From positions 1 through 64,000 of IMG/VR virus record IMGVR_UViG_3300023184_005208: a stretch of 64,000 nucleotides of DNA; one strand, given 5' to 3'. The position numbers and the translations under genes were made by a program. A model generated the notes under the pieces. That model did not search any database, was not told the origin of the DNA, and saw only the letters and a program-made list of their open reading frames with translations. Below, one piece after another: positions 35,652-44,077 of this stretch (its first letter is position 1; the number at the start of each line of letters is the position of its first letter). Origin of the DNA: a virus.

Positions 35652-36368
35652 TTATTTTCCTAAAAAATCGTTTAATTTTTTCATTAAGTCAACTGATTTC
35701 TCAGCAAACTGATTTGTTTCTTTACGATTTCTTTCCTCATCTAAGTTTTCTTCATAATTGTTTCTATCTTCAGGATTTGAAAATAGGTAAGCCCCCGGTG
35801 TTGATGGTGATGATACTAAGTCAAAACAAATTAATTCAAAATCATCTTGTACCTCATTTCTTTCTCCAACTTTTTTAAGAGAGCCAACACCTCTTGATGA
35901 AACTCCCATAGTAACACCCTGTCTCATTAAGTTTGCGGCAATATCCCCTTTTGTTGAGACGATTCCGCTTTCGTGAAATCCTGGTGATGTTAATAATTTA
36001 AGTTTTCCCATTAGGATATTTTTATCCCACCAAATATCTGTAATGATGTGAGATACTCTATCTAAGTCAATGAGTGATGATTCAGGGTGATTTAACTCTG
36101 AAGTTGATAGACCCTTTGCAATTGTTTTTTTATAATTTTCGGCTTCTCTTTGTAATATCCTTTTAGGATAAAATCTACCGTTTCTATTTGGTGTGTCATA
36201 TTTTTGTAGAACAGCATAAAATTCAAAAGGATTTTTCCAATCCATCTTTGCAGATTCTTGTAAAACATATGAGTTATGTATGTCTTTAGGAGAAACATAT
36301 CCTGCATCCATTTCGACCAAGATACCATGTCCAAGCTCACTCGCTTCTAATATTCTAAGATTTTTCAT
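35652..36368 (-). CDS. gp21: Prohead maturation protease, T4 gp21-like
   Basis: 238 residues from ATG 36368. STSELNHPESSLIDLDRVSH carries the conserved His (H94) and MGVSSRGVGSL the catalytic Ser (157/158), the order and spacing of the T4 gp21/herpesvirus-assemblin fold. FVPKR-like RFYPKRILQREAENYKK precedes them. The N-terminus MKNLRILEASELG has its own I-L-E followed by A. This protease cleaves capsid, core and packaged internal proteins after L/I-x-E. Placed between portal and scaffold as in T4. Defines the expected specificity for the N-terminal peptides noted elsewhere in the window. Confidence 0.9.
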   Translation of the reverse strand: MKNLRILEASELGHGILVEMDAGYVSPKDIHNSYVLQESAKMDWKNPFEFYAVLQKYDTPNRNGRFYPKRILQREAENYKKTIAKGLSTSELNHPESSLIDLDRVSHIITDIWWDKNILMGKLKLLTSPGFHESGIVSTKGDIAANLMRQGVTMGVSSRGVGSLKKVGERNEVQDDFELICFDLVSSPSTPGAYLFSNPEDRNNYEENLDEERNRKETNQFAEKSVDLMKKLNDFLGK

Positions 36369-36381
36369 CAAGGTTTTTAAA

Positions 36382-36388
36382 ATAAATA
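36382..36388 (-). promoter_or_regulatory. Late-type promoter motif TATTTAT
   Basis: Minus strand, 13 nt before the prohead protease ATG at 36368. Confidence 0.5.
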
Positions 36389-36407
36389 TCTAATAATGGA
36401 TAGTTTA

Positions 36408-36845
36408 TTAATTAGTTTCTTTTTTTGATGTTGAAAAATCAAAATATTTGTTTTCATTAATATTATTTTTAAAGATGTTTTTTACAATTTTTTTAATAGA
36501 TTCTTTAATTTCGTAAGATTTAAAATCTAATTCTATATTTGTGTAGAGATTAACTTCTAAGTTAAAGAATGATTTTTTTCCATGAGATATTCCACTTGTT
36601 CGTAAATCTAAATCTACAATACTTTTTTCTTGGAAAATTTCAGTCGTTATTGAATTATAAACGGAGTGCTTTATTTCTCTACTTAAATTACAAACAACCC
36701 TGTTCCAATTGTCGTGTTCAAATTTAGGTGTTACCCATGATTGTATGTTTATGTAGATAGATTTTAAATTTTTAGAATCCACAGTCCCGTAGGTCGATTT
36801 GATAGGATTATAAAGATTCAACTTTACACTTTTTCCTTTTTTCAT
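36408..36845 (-). CDS. Unknown head-block protein
   Basis: 145 residues, basic start (MKKGKSVKLNLYNPIKSTYG) and alternating beta/helix pattern (SFFNLEVNLYTNIELDFKSY). Lies between the protease and the bS21/portal side of the head block. Size and position suit a small head protein, but no homology is visible to me. Confidence 0.55.
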   Translation of the reverse strand: MKKGKSVKLNLYNPIKSTYGTVDSKNLKSIYINIQSWVTPKFEHDNWNRVVCNLSREIKHSVYNSITTEIFQEKSIVDLDLRTSGISHGKKSFFNLEVNLYTNIELDFKSYEIKESIKKIVKNIFKNNINENKYFDFSTSKKETN

Positions 36846-36937
36846 TAATTTTCATATTATTCGGTTTATTTATTATAAAAATAAGACATATAAATCCGAT
36901 AGTCAAAATTTTTGAAAAAAAACAGATATTTTATAAT

Positions 36938-37123
36938 ATGTTAATAGTTGAAATTAAAAATGGAGAGAACATAGAAAAATCTCTAAAATCTCTAAAGTCC
37001 AAAGTCATCAAAACAAAACAAAATCAGATTTTGTTTGCGAGAAAGGAGTTCAAAAAAAAATCGGTCTTAAAAAGAACCGAAATTTTAAAAGCGAAATATA
37101 TTCAAAGAAAAAAATTAAATTGA
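36938..37123 (+). CDS. rpsU: Ribosomal protein bS21 homologue
   Basis: 61 residues, the full bS21 length. MLIVEIKNGENIEKSLKSLK matches the Bacteroidota bS21 start, and KSVLKRTEILKAKYIQRKK the conserved C-terminal part. Tyr54 is retained; in Flavobacterium this residue is reported to help hide the anti-Shine-Dalgarno sequence. Phage bS21 copies can enter host ribosomes and change initiation. The gene lies on the plus strand inside the minus-strand head block and overlaps the convergent 37115 gene by 9 nt. A TATTTTAT element ends 3 nt before the ATG. Very Lys-rich (18 of 61). Confidence 0.88.
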   Translation: MLIVEIKNGENIEKSLKSLKSKVIKTKQNQILFARKEFKKKSVLKRTEILKAKYIQRKKLN

Positions 37124-37810
37124 GTTTTCTAAGTTCTTTAATTTTAAGAAATTAAGTTGGTCAAACTTTTCATTTTTAATTCTATCGATTGTTTCTGAAA
37201 TTTTTGTTTTTACCTCAAACTCTTTTTCGTTTTCTAAGATAACATTTAATTTAATAATTGTACTCTCTCTAAGTGTCTCAAATTTTGTTTCTAAAGTTTT
37301 TGTATCTTCAGAAATAATTTGGAAAAATTCTTTTTTATCATTCTCACTTAAAGTTTCAATATAATTTCTTAGAGTTTGATTGGCAATATTAACCATAGAC
37401 TTAATAGGAATATTAATAGATTCTTTTACGGTTTTCTTTTCGGAAGTTAAAATATTAATAATAGTTTTCTTGGCAGAAACTCTCTCAGATAAATTGATTT
37501 TATTTAAATAAACTAAAGTATCGATGTCTGAATATTCGTTTACCGACTCAGAAAGTGTTTTAGGTAATTTGATGCTTTCCAATAATTTTTGAATAAGATT
37601 TACTCCCTCTTCTAAATATTCTTTAGCATCTGACTCGGATAATCCTTGAGGTGTACTTAATTGGTCGTATAATGAGTAAATTTTTGACATAGATTTATTA
37701 CTCAATACGTTATGTTTGAATTCTCTTAAAGATTTCTTGAATTCCCCCTCGTTCTTATAGGATTCAATTAAACTGTTTTCAATTATGGATTTTATTTGCC
37801 CGAAAGTCAT
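37115..37810 (-). CDS. Helical head-block protein with L-I-E peptide
   Basis: 231 residues, almost all helix, Glu/Lys/Ser-rich. FGQIKSIIENSLIESY has L-I-E followed by S at residue 17, a prohead-protease-like site; others (LLESIK, LSESVN) follow. It lies between portal and protease, where T4 keeps the small core proteins gp67 and gp68. A prohead core role is likely by position; no sequence homology claimed. Confidence 0.55.
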   Translation of the reverse strand: MTFGQIKSIIENSLIESYKNEGEFKKSLREFKHNVLSNKSMSKIYSLYDQLSTPQGLSESDAKEYLEEGVNLIQKLLESIKLPKTLSESVNEYSDIDTLVYLNKINLSERVSAKKTIINILTSEKKTVKESINIPIKSMVNIANQTLRNYIETLSENDKKEFFQIISEDTKTLETKFETLRESTIIKLNVILENEKEFEVKTKISETIDRIKNEKFDQLNFLKLKNLENSI

Positions 37811-37826
37811 TTTTAATGGTTTTCAT

Positions 37827-37833
37827 ATAAATA
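37827..37833 (-). promoter_or_regulatory. Late-type promoter motif TATTTAT
   Basis: Minus strand, 16 nt before ATG 37810. Confidence 0.45.
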
Positions 37834-39684
37834 TTATGAATCTAACAACTTATCAAGTTCTTTTGAAATTTCTCCCAAAGATTCTTGACCCTGACCTAAA
37901 TCTAAAAACAATTTACCCTCAATTAAGTTGTTTTCAACTAAAATGTTAAGATTATCCATTCTAGATTCTGGTGTTACTTCCCCTCCTTCTGCCGGTGGTG
38001 GTACTGTTTCTTCTCCTGCCGGTGCCGGTGGTGGTTCTGTTCCTAAATCACCACCTCCCAAATCACCTCCACCTAAATCACCTCCTGGTGCTGGTGGTGG
38101 AGTTGCTGTTGATGCCGCAGGCGCTGTTCCACCCGAAGTAGAACCATATAACTTATCTATGTTGTCAAATATTCCTGTTTTTGTAATAACTGTTGGAGTT
38201 GCTTTAAGTTCTTCACCAACTGCTCTTTCAATTCTTTGTTGTTGTAAATCCAATCTAATTTCTTCATCAGACCAACCAAAGATATGTTTCTTAGCCCAAG
38301 TAGATGAAGTCGCTTGAATACCGTTTCCTGGGTCTGCAACCAAATCTTTGTAAAGAAGAACTTTTTCTTTCCAAACATCAATCTTTAACAAATCAGCTTG
38401 AGTAGATGGGTTTGTTAAACCTAATGTAAAGTTAGAAAGTTCATCTTCAAATCCCAATAAGAATAGATGCACAATAGCAATCTTATTAAGTTCTTGAATC
38501 ATGCTCTTTTGGATTCTATTAATCGTACGAGCAAATCTAATATCTTGTAACGATAAGTTTTTACCGTCACCAACCACTTCTTCAAACCCTAAAAATGCTT
38601 TAGGTACACGAAGAGCTGTTAATAATTTCTTTTGAATATATTCAATATCCGCAATTTCAGATAAGTTAGTGGCACCTGGTAAAGTTGTAATTGGGTCAGG
38701 AGCCGCTGGGTCTCTTACAGGAATGAAATAATCTTGGTCAACAGCCATTTGGTTGAATCTCATATCTACATTACCTGTCTTACTATCAACAATTTGTTCT
38801 CTTTTGAATTTGTTTGCAACACGTTGTACATATGCTTCAACATCATCGTCATTCATATTTCCAACGAATACTTTGAACATTCTTCTCTCAGGAGCTCTTG
38901 ATGTACGATAAATCAACATCGCATCTTCTGATAATAAAAGTTGTTTCCAAATTCTTCTTGCTTTTTCCAACATAGAAGTACCATAAGGAAGTTTTCTATC
39001 ATCACCTAATAATCTAAAGTGAGCAATTTCCCATGACTGAAATGTCATGTTCTTATTCTTCCAAGTGAATTCTAATGCTTTTGGCTTTTCGGGTTTTTCA
39101 ACGTTAACTGTAATTTTAGCACTTGCACCCGCTTCGTGTCTTTCAATTTCAATTGTTGGTAATTGTTGGCATCCAACAATACCTTTTTCAGGGTCAAGTT
39201 TTAAGTAAACAAAGTTATCACCATACTTACAAGTGTTTCTTGTCCACATTGGTAAGTTGGTGTTAATATCTAAAGAATTGTTAAACAAATCCGCTAATAC
39301 AGATTTAATACGTTTTGATTCCGAATAAATTTGTAAAATAAAACCATCTTCATTTGTTGTTGTTGATTCCTCAGAGTAAATGTCTAAAGCGGCTGAAATC
39401 TCAGGAGTATACTCCATTGATTCATAATCATACTGAGCTGAAAGTCTTGTAGGTTCATAGTACATTGCCTGAGAATACATGTTATTCTCAACCTTTGCCC
39501 ATTGACCTGATAAATAAAATGTTTGTTGTGCTTGTAACTTTTCTTTCTCGTATTCATCTCGACTTGTTGTACGTAACAACTCCTTCTTATCAAATTTGAA
39601 AGTAGGGTAATCTTGATTCAGTAAAGAATTTGGACCAAACGTTTTGGACAAACGTTGCCAAACGGTCAGATTTTGTTCGCTCAT
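37834..39684 (-). CDS. gp20: Portal protein, T4 gp20-like
   Basis: 616 residues. EYTPEISAALDIYSEESTTT, LPMWTRNTCKYGDNFVYLKL and EKARRIWKQLLLSEDAMLIY, then RTSRAPERRMFKVFVGNM are classic gp20 blocks. KNLSLQDIRFARTINRIQKS covers the clip/stem region. The C-terminal 100 residues add a Gly/Pro-rich linker with three GGDLG units and a helical end (LLVENNLIEGK-type) not found in T4. The portal forms the dodecameric vertex for DNA packaging. Directly downstream of the terminase. Confidence 0.92.
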   Translation of the reverse strand: MSEQNLTVWQRLSKTFGPNSLLNQDYPTFKFDKKELLRTTSRDEYEKEKLQAQQTFYLSGQWAKVENNMYSQAMYYEPTRLSAQYDYESMEYTPEISAALDIYSEESTTTNEDGFILQIYSESKRIKSVLADLFNNSLDINTNLPMWTRNTCKYGDNFVYLKLDPEKGIVGCQQLPTIEIERHEAGASAKITVNVEKPEKPKALEFTWKNKNMTFQSWEIAHFRLLGDDRKLPYGTSMLEKARRIWKQLLLSEDAMLIYRTSRAPERRMFKVFVGNMNDDDVEAYVQRVANKFKREQIVDSKTGNVDMRFNQMAVDQDYFIPVRDPAAPDPITTLPGATNLSEIADIEYIQKKLLTALRVPKAFLGFEEVVGDGKNLSLQDIRFARTINRIQKSMIQELNKIAIVHLFLLGFEDELSNFTLGLTNPSTQADLLKIDVWKEKVLLYKDLVADPGNGIQATSSTWAKKHIFGWSDEEIRLDLQQQRIERAVGEELKATPTVITKTGIFDNIDKLYGSTSGGTAPAASTATPPPAPGGDLGGGDLGGGDLGTEPPPAPAGEETVPPPAEGGEVTPESRMDNLNILVENNLIEGKLFLDLGQGQESLGEISKELDKLLDS

Positions 39685-39714
39685 GGTATAATTTTAACTC
39701 GTTTCTTTAATAAT

Positions 39715-39721
39715 ATAAATA
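39715..39721 (-). promoter_or_regulatory. Late-type promoter motif TATTTAT
   Basis: Minus strand, 30 nt before the portal ATG and overlapping the end of the terminase gap. Confidence 0.4.
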
Positions 39722-39722
39722 G

Positions 39723-41483
39723 TTATTTAGTCCCAAATAACCACCCATATTCTTGATAGTCCTTTTTAGACGGACCAGAACTATATTGTCGACTATCCCT
39801 ACCCATTTGAGGAACCATAGGATTAAAGAATTCAGAAGAATTTCTATTTTCTGTTACAGTTGTTGCCCACGAATTTAACATTGCTTTAGTATGATTAACA
39901 ACTTTAGTTAAAGATTGAAAAGATTTTTCCGCAACATAAATTGCCATTGAAATACCCATAATGCAGTCATCGTGATGATTTTTTTGATGGTCGGGTCTAC
40001 CATTAATGTAAATAAAAGTATTCATTTCATTATACAATCTATGAGAATAGATTTTAAAATCATGTCTTGCAGCCTCCTCTAACGAGGCAATAATTTGTAC
40101 CCTTTTATTATTGAAATTAATACCGGGTATTTTTTCGTTCATCTTAGGGTCATACTTCCATTTATTACTTGTATCAACATTATCAACATACATACCCCCC
40201 TGATAACCCATCTCTTGCATTTTTCTTGCTGTTGCAACACCCATACCACCTGTTAAATCCACAACGCAATATGCGTTATACATACTTCCCCACTTGTAGG
40301 CAATCTCTGCAGTAATGTCTGGTGGGACTTTTCCGACGTATTCAAGGACTTGTTCCCTTGTATCGAAGTCGATTATTTGAATACAACTAAAGTCCTCAGA
40401 ATCACCTCTAGATACGTCTACACCCATAACATACTTGTGACCGTTCTCAGGTTCTTTAAAAATCCACAAAGAACCACCCATCATTTTGGCTAATGGTTCT
40501 CTTAATTGGTTTTTGGAGATGTTCTGCATTAATTCAGAATCAAATACGTTATCACCCGAACCCAAGAAGTTACATTCCAACTCCTGAGCCACCTTTCTTC
40601 TATCAAACTTCAATTTTTTAACCATCCCCTCAAACCAAGCCGAACATGGTTTATATCCTTGGTCAATATATGAAGTTACTATTGAGTGGTCTCTTTCATA
40701 TGGATTTTCAATTGATAAATCAACCACAATATCCTTTGGGTAATCTTCCCTATTCAATAAAAAGTGGACTAAATCATTTGTTTTAACCATATACAAATCT
40801 CTTGTATATCTTGGGTCACGATGCCAATACATTTCAGAAATTTTAAAATCATTCATGTTTCTTAACGCTTGGTCATAAATTTCATAATAAATCGCATCGT
40901 ATCCGTTTGGTGTAGATACAACAATAACCTTACCACCCGTAGATAGTGAGGCCATACACGCTGACCAAAAATCTCCATCCGCCTCAATGAACGCCGCCTC
41001 ATCAAAAATAAGGATAGTTGGAGTATAACCTCTCAAGGCATCCTTTGATGTTGCAACTGCTTTAACTTCACAGTCATTAGTAAGTTTGAAGTGTCTTTGT
41101 GCGTTTTTATCGGGTGAAAATCCAACACCAACCCAAGATGGCCATTGTTCTGTAAAACTTCTAATTTTGTTAGCCATCTCCACAGAGGTATCTAACTTGT
41201 TGGCAATAATTAGAATTTTTTCTGGCTTTTGTTTTTTAGCAAATACAAGTTTTTTTGATGCCCATGCGGCTGTAACTGTTGATACACCCGCCTGACGATA
41301 TTTTAATGCAATGTTTTCATTAAAATTATCGTAATCTTCAATAAGACTAACTTGGTCAGGGAATAAATCTAATGGGACGTATTTTGATACGGTATTATCG
41401 TATGTCTGTAAATAAGTACGAAGTGCATAAGGCGTGTTCCTCATACACTTCGTTACTTCTATAATTAATTGTTCTTTAGTCAC
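39723..41483 (-). CDS. gp17: Terminase large subunit, T4 gp17-like, GTG start
   Basis: 586 residues. ALKYRQAGVSTVTAAWA holds a variant Walker A (R-Q-A-G-V-S-T), TPTILIFDEAAFIEADGDFW the Walker B and catalytic Glu, and VVSTPNGYD the coupling motif III. YVMGVDVSRGDSEDFSCIQI begins the RNase H-like nuclease with its first Asp; HHDDCIMGISMAIYVAE supplies the last acidic pair. It packages DNA into proheads with the portal. The start codon is GTG (MTKEQLIIEV). The Walker A with Gln in place of Gly/Lys is usual in this T4-type group. Confidence 0.93.
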   Translation of the reverse strand: MTKEQLIIEVTKCMRNTPYALRTYLQTYDNTVSKYVPLDLFPDQVSLIEDYDNFNENIALKYRQAGVSTVTAAWASKKLVFAKKQKPEKILIIANKLDTSVEMANKIRSFTEQWPSWVGVGFSPDKNAQRHFKLTNDCEVKAVATSKDALRGYTPTILIFDEAAFIEADGDFWSACMASLSTGGKVIVVSTPNGYDAIYYEIYDQALRNMNDFKISEMYWHRDPRYTRDLYMVKTNDLVHFLLNREDYPKDIVVDLSIENPYERDHSIVTSYIDQGYKPCSAWFEGMVKKLKFDRRKVAQELECNFLGSGDNVFDSELMQNISKNQLREPLAKMMGGSLWIFKEPENGHKYVMGVDVSRGDSEDFSCIQIIDFDTREQVLEYVGKVPPDITAEIAYKWGSMYNAYCVVDLTGGMGVATARKMQEMGYQGGMYVDNVDTSNKWKYDPKMNEKIPGINFNNKRVQIIASLEEAARHDFKIYSHRLYNEMNTFIYINGRPDHQKNHHDDCIMGISMAIYVAEKSFQSLTKVVNHTKAMLNSWATTVTENRNSSEFFNPMVPQMGRDSRQYSSGPSKKDYQEYGWLFGTK

Positions 41484-41489
41484 AAATCG

Positions 41490-42812
41490 TTATTTGGGTC
41501 TTGATATCCCCAAACTACCTAAGAAATCATCCAATCCTTCATCGTCATCTTCGTCATCGTTATCTTCGTCAGAATCAATATTTTCTTCTTTATAATTTTC
41601 AAATTCATCCTTCATATTTATCGCTTCTTTCATGATTTCTTCAAATCTTGAAGTAGCTTTTTTTACTTTGGATTCATCTTCTGCGATGGCGTTTCCTACG
41701 ATTTCCAAGAATTCTTGAGCTGGTATTTGGTATAACAAGATATGGAACCAGTTTATTAGACCTTTGTTTGATTCATCAAACATTGAGTCTGGTAGAGCAT
41801 GTCTAAGTTTTTCTACAATTTCAGGCCCTATTCTTAATTGCATTGGCTCGTTTGATAAAACATCAACTTGACCTTGTACTTTTTTACGCATTCCAGCGTC
41901 TTTTGGTAAACCGTGTCTACCTTTTGCTTCTTCGAATCCTTTAATTAATTCGTGACATAAGATAGGGAATATTAAACCTATTGCTGTTATTTTTGTATCT
42001 GGAGAATCACCTGTCTCTTCTTCACCTTCTCCACCTTCTTCACCCTCTTCTTCATCGGCATTACTTAATTTTACTTTACCCGCAACACCTTGACCTGTTT
42101 GACTCATCATTTCAATCATTTGTTCCATCGTAAAATACATGAAATCATTGATTGCCATAATTCCTAAATAATCCCCATAAAGAGATGGGTCTATTTCATC
42201 TAATCTTGCCTTAACATCAGGTTTTTGAAAAAGATAATGTCCTTTTTTTGCTGCACCTTGAATGATAGCATTGATAATATTTCTTTTATGTTTTTCTAAC
42301 TCTAATTGTTCCTCGTCTGTTAAATCCTCAACATCAAATGATGGAATTTCAAGTTCTTCTTTTTCATCATCCTCTTCTTCTTCGTCATCATCTTTGTCAG
42401 GAGTATATCTAAAATCATCAGTTTGCGGTTGTTCTCCTAATTGGGCAACAATTTGAAATTGGCCTTCGGGTACTTCGGCTTCTTCTAATGAAGATTCTAT
42501 AGCCAACTGCTCAAGTTCATCCTTATGAGCGGCCTCAATTGACATAATACTTCTAAGTTTGCCCATCATCTCACTATAAATCATCCCTTGAACTTGTTGA
42601 GAACTAATATTTCTATTACCTACAACTTCTTTTAATTTATCAGCGACTTTACCAAATCTTTGACTTACTAATCTTTGTACGTCTGCAGGTCCTTTTTTCA
42701 AAGCAGGATTTTGAGCGTATAAATTCTCAGGACTAGCCAATTTTCTTTCTAAACTTGGGTCCATTCTTTCCCTTCTTCCACCGTAATCTATTTGTTCTTG
42801 TATTTTAGCCAT
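41490..42812 (-). CDS. Acidic conserved protein next to terminase
   Basis: 440 residues. The N-terminal 110 residues are basic/helical (MDPSLERKLASPENLYAQNP, VQRLVSQRFGKVADKLKEVV). Two very acidic loops follow (near 140-155 and 255-270) and the C-terminal helical domain contains GLIFPILCHELIKGFEEAK and LINWFHILLYQIPAQEFLEI. It ends with a poly-acidic stretch before LDDFLGSLG. Position directly before terminase suggests a packaging or head-vertex role. No recognised family. Confidence 0.6.
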   Translation of the reverse strand: MAKIQEQIDYGGRRERMDPSLERKLASPENLYAQNPALKKGPADVQRLVSQRFGKVADKLKEVVGNRNISSQQVQGMIYSEMMGKLRSIMSIEAAHKDELEQLAIESSLEEAEVPEGQFQIVAQLGEQPQTDDFRYTPDKDDDEEEEDDEKEELEIPSFDVEDLTDEEQLELEKHKRNIINAIIQGAAKKGHYLFQKPDVKARLDEIDPSLYGDYLGIMAINDFMYFTMEQMIEMMSQTGQGVAGKVKLSNADEEEGEEGGEGEEETGDSPDTKITAIGLIFPILCHELIKGFEEAKGRHGLPKDAGMRKKVQGQVDVLSNEPMQLRIGPEIVEKLRHALPDSMFDESNKGLINWFHILLYQIPAQEFLEIVGNAIAEDESKVKKATSRFEEIMKEAINMKDEFENYKEENIDSDEDNDDEDDDEGLDDFLGSLGISRPK

Positions 42813-42816
42813 TTCC

Positions 42817-43692
42817 TTATTTTTCTAATAATTTAATAATAACATCAATCACCTCTTCCTTTGCATCTTCAGGAGAAACTTTTTTAGCCTTTGGTGCTGG
42901 ATTCTCATTTGGATTTGGATTTTTAAACGGACTTGGTGGTTTTTGTGGTTTTGTTCCAGGTTTTCCTGGTTTTGTTGTCGGCGATGTTTTTGGTTTTGAC
43001 GGTGCCGTAGATGGAGATTGTTCACCAACTTCAGATTTAGTCTTTACCGATTTTGTTTTTCCCCAACCTTGTAAGTGTTTTGTTGCGAAGTTTTCACTTT
43101 CACTAAGGTATTTTACTAAATCACCTTTAGTAATTCTTGGTTGTAAATTTCTTTCTACGATATTCATAATTTGAGCTTCAAGAAACAAAGATACGGGATT
43201 TTTTCCTTCCGATAATTGTTTTTCTACAGCTTTCACACATCTTTGCCATTTTCTTGACTTTTTTGGTCCCACTTGAGAATGACAGATAGACCACGGGTTT
43301 GGTTTTTGTTTACTCTCAAACATACCCATACCATCATCTTCATTTCCAAATCCATCATCAGAACCAGGACCTACTTGTTTTGGGTCTTGAGTTTCAGTAT
43401 CTTTATTTGGGTCTACAGTTACTTCTTCCTCTTCACCTAATTCAGATTCATTTGGAGTTGCAACAACATCACCTGTTGGGGTTTTCTTTACATTATATCC
43501 TTTTGGTGCTGGAGGTAAATTTCCGCCCTCTTGTCCAACTTTATAACTTTTTTTAGAAGGCATTTCTTGAACTTGTTCTGATAAGAATAATTTTGTGTGT
43601 AGAACATTAATCTGAGATTCAGTTAATTTGGAAACAGTTTTAGCTGTCATTCCTTTATCAATAAGTTGAAGGGCTTTTTTACTAATTTTCAT
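42817..43692 (-). CDS. Modular capsid-associated protein with L-x-E sites and basic Cys module
   Basis: 291 residues. MKISKKALQLIDKGMTAKTV leads to KLTESQ, LFLSEQ, SLFLEA and YLSESE, four L/I-x-E sites spread over the first 210 residues. NPWSICHSQVGPKKSRKWQR, then CVKAVEKQLSEGKNPVS form a short Cys/Lys module related in style to those in the 26884 and 27775 genes. The C-terminal third is Pro/Lys-rich and ends in a helix. Looks like a prohead core component cut during maturation; start overlaps the previous gene's end by 11 nt. Confidence 0.6.
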   Translation of the reverse strand: MKISKKALQLIDKGMTAKTVSKLTESQINVLHTKLFLSEQVQEMPSKKSYKVGQEGGNLPPAPKGYNVKKTPTGDVVATPNESELGEEEEVTVDPNKDTETQDPKQVGPGSDDGFGNEDDGMGMFESKQKPNPWSICHSQVGPKKSRKWQRCVKAVEKQLSEGKNPVSLFLEAQIMNIVERNLQPRITKGDLVKYLSESENFATKHLQGWGKTKSVKTKSEVGEQSPSTAPSKPKTSPTTKPGKPGTKPQKPPSPFKNPNPNENPAPKAKKVSPEDAKEEVIDVIIKLLEK

Positions 43693-44077
43693 ATACTACT
43701 TTCTTTTCAAATTCTAATATCAAATCTCTTTCGTAGAGTTTGTCCTTTATTTTTTGTTCTTCTTCACCAAATCTAAAAACCAATCTTTTTTGACCTTCAG
43801 ATTCTTCGGTTTCCCAGGCTAAAGCGACAACATCATCCATCGCATCTATCATACAAAAAAAATCGGAGTTCTGAATCAAATCTAATTTTATATCAGTATT
43901 TCTCAGAACTCCTACCTTCTTAATATATTTCAATTCAGGAGGAGTTGGATAACCATTTGATGGCTTACTTTCCCAAAACTCTCCCCAAACATCCTTCTCA
44001 TCAGAAAAAATAAACTCGTAAAGATTGTCTCCTTTATAATTTGGACCTAAACCGTTTACGTAGATTAAATAACTCAT
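43682..44077 (-). CDS. Unknown head-block protein
   Basis: 131 residues, alpha/beta (SYLIYVNGLGPNYKGDNLYE; LIQNSDFFCMIDAMDDVVAL). It is coupled to both neighbours by short overlaps, so it is part of the head operon. No family recognised. Confidence 0.6.
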   Translation of the reverse strand: MSYLIYVNGLGPNYKGDNLYEFIFSDEKDVWGEFWESKPSNGYPTPPELKYIKKVGVLRNTDIKLDLIQNSDFFCMIDAMDDVVALAWETEESEGQKRLVFRFGEEEQKIKDKLYERDLILEFEKKVVYEN

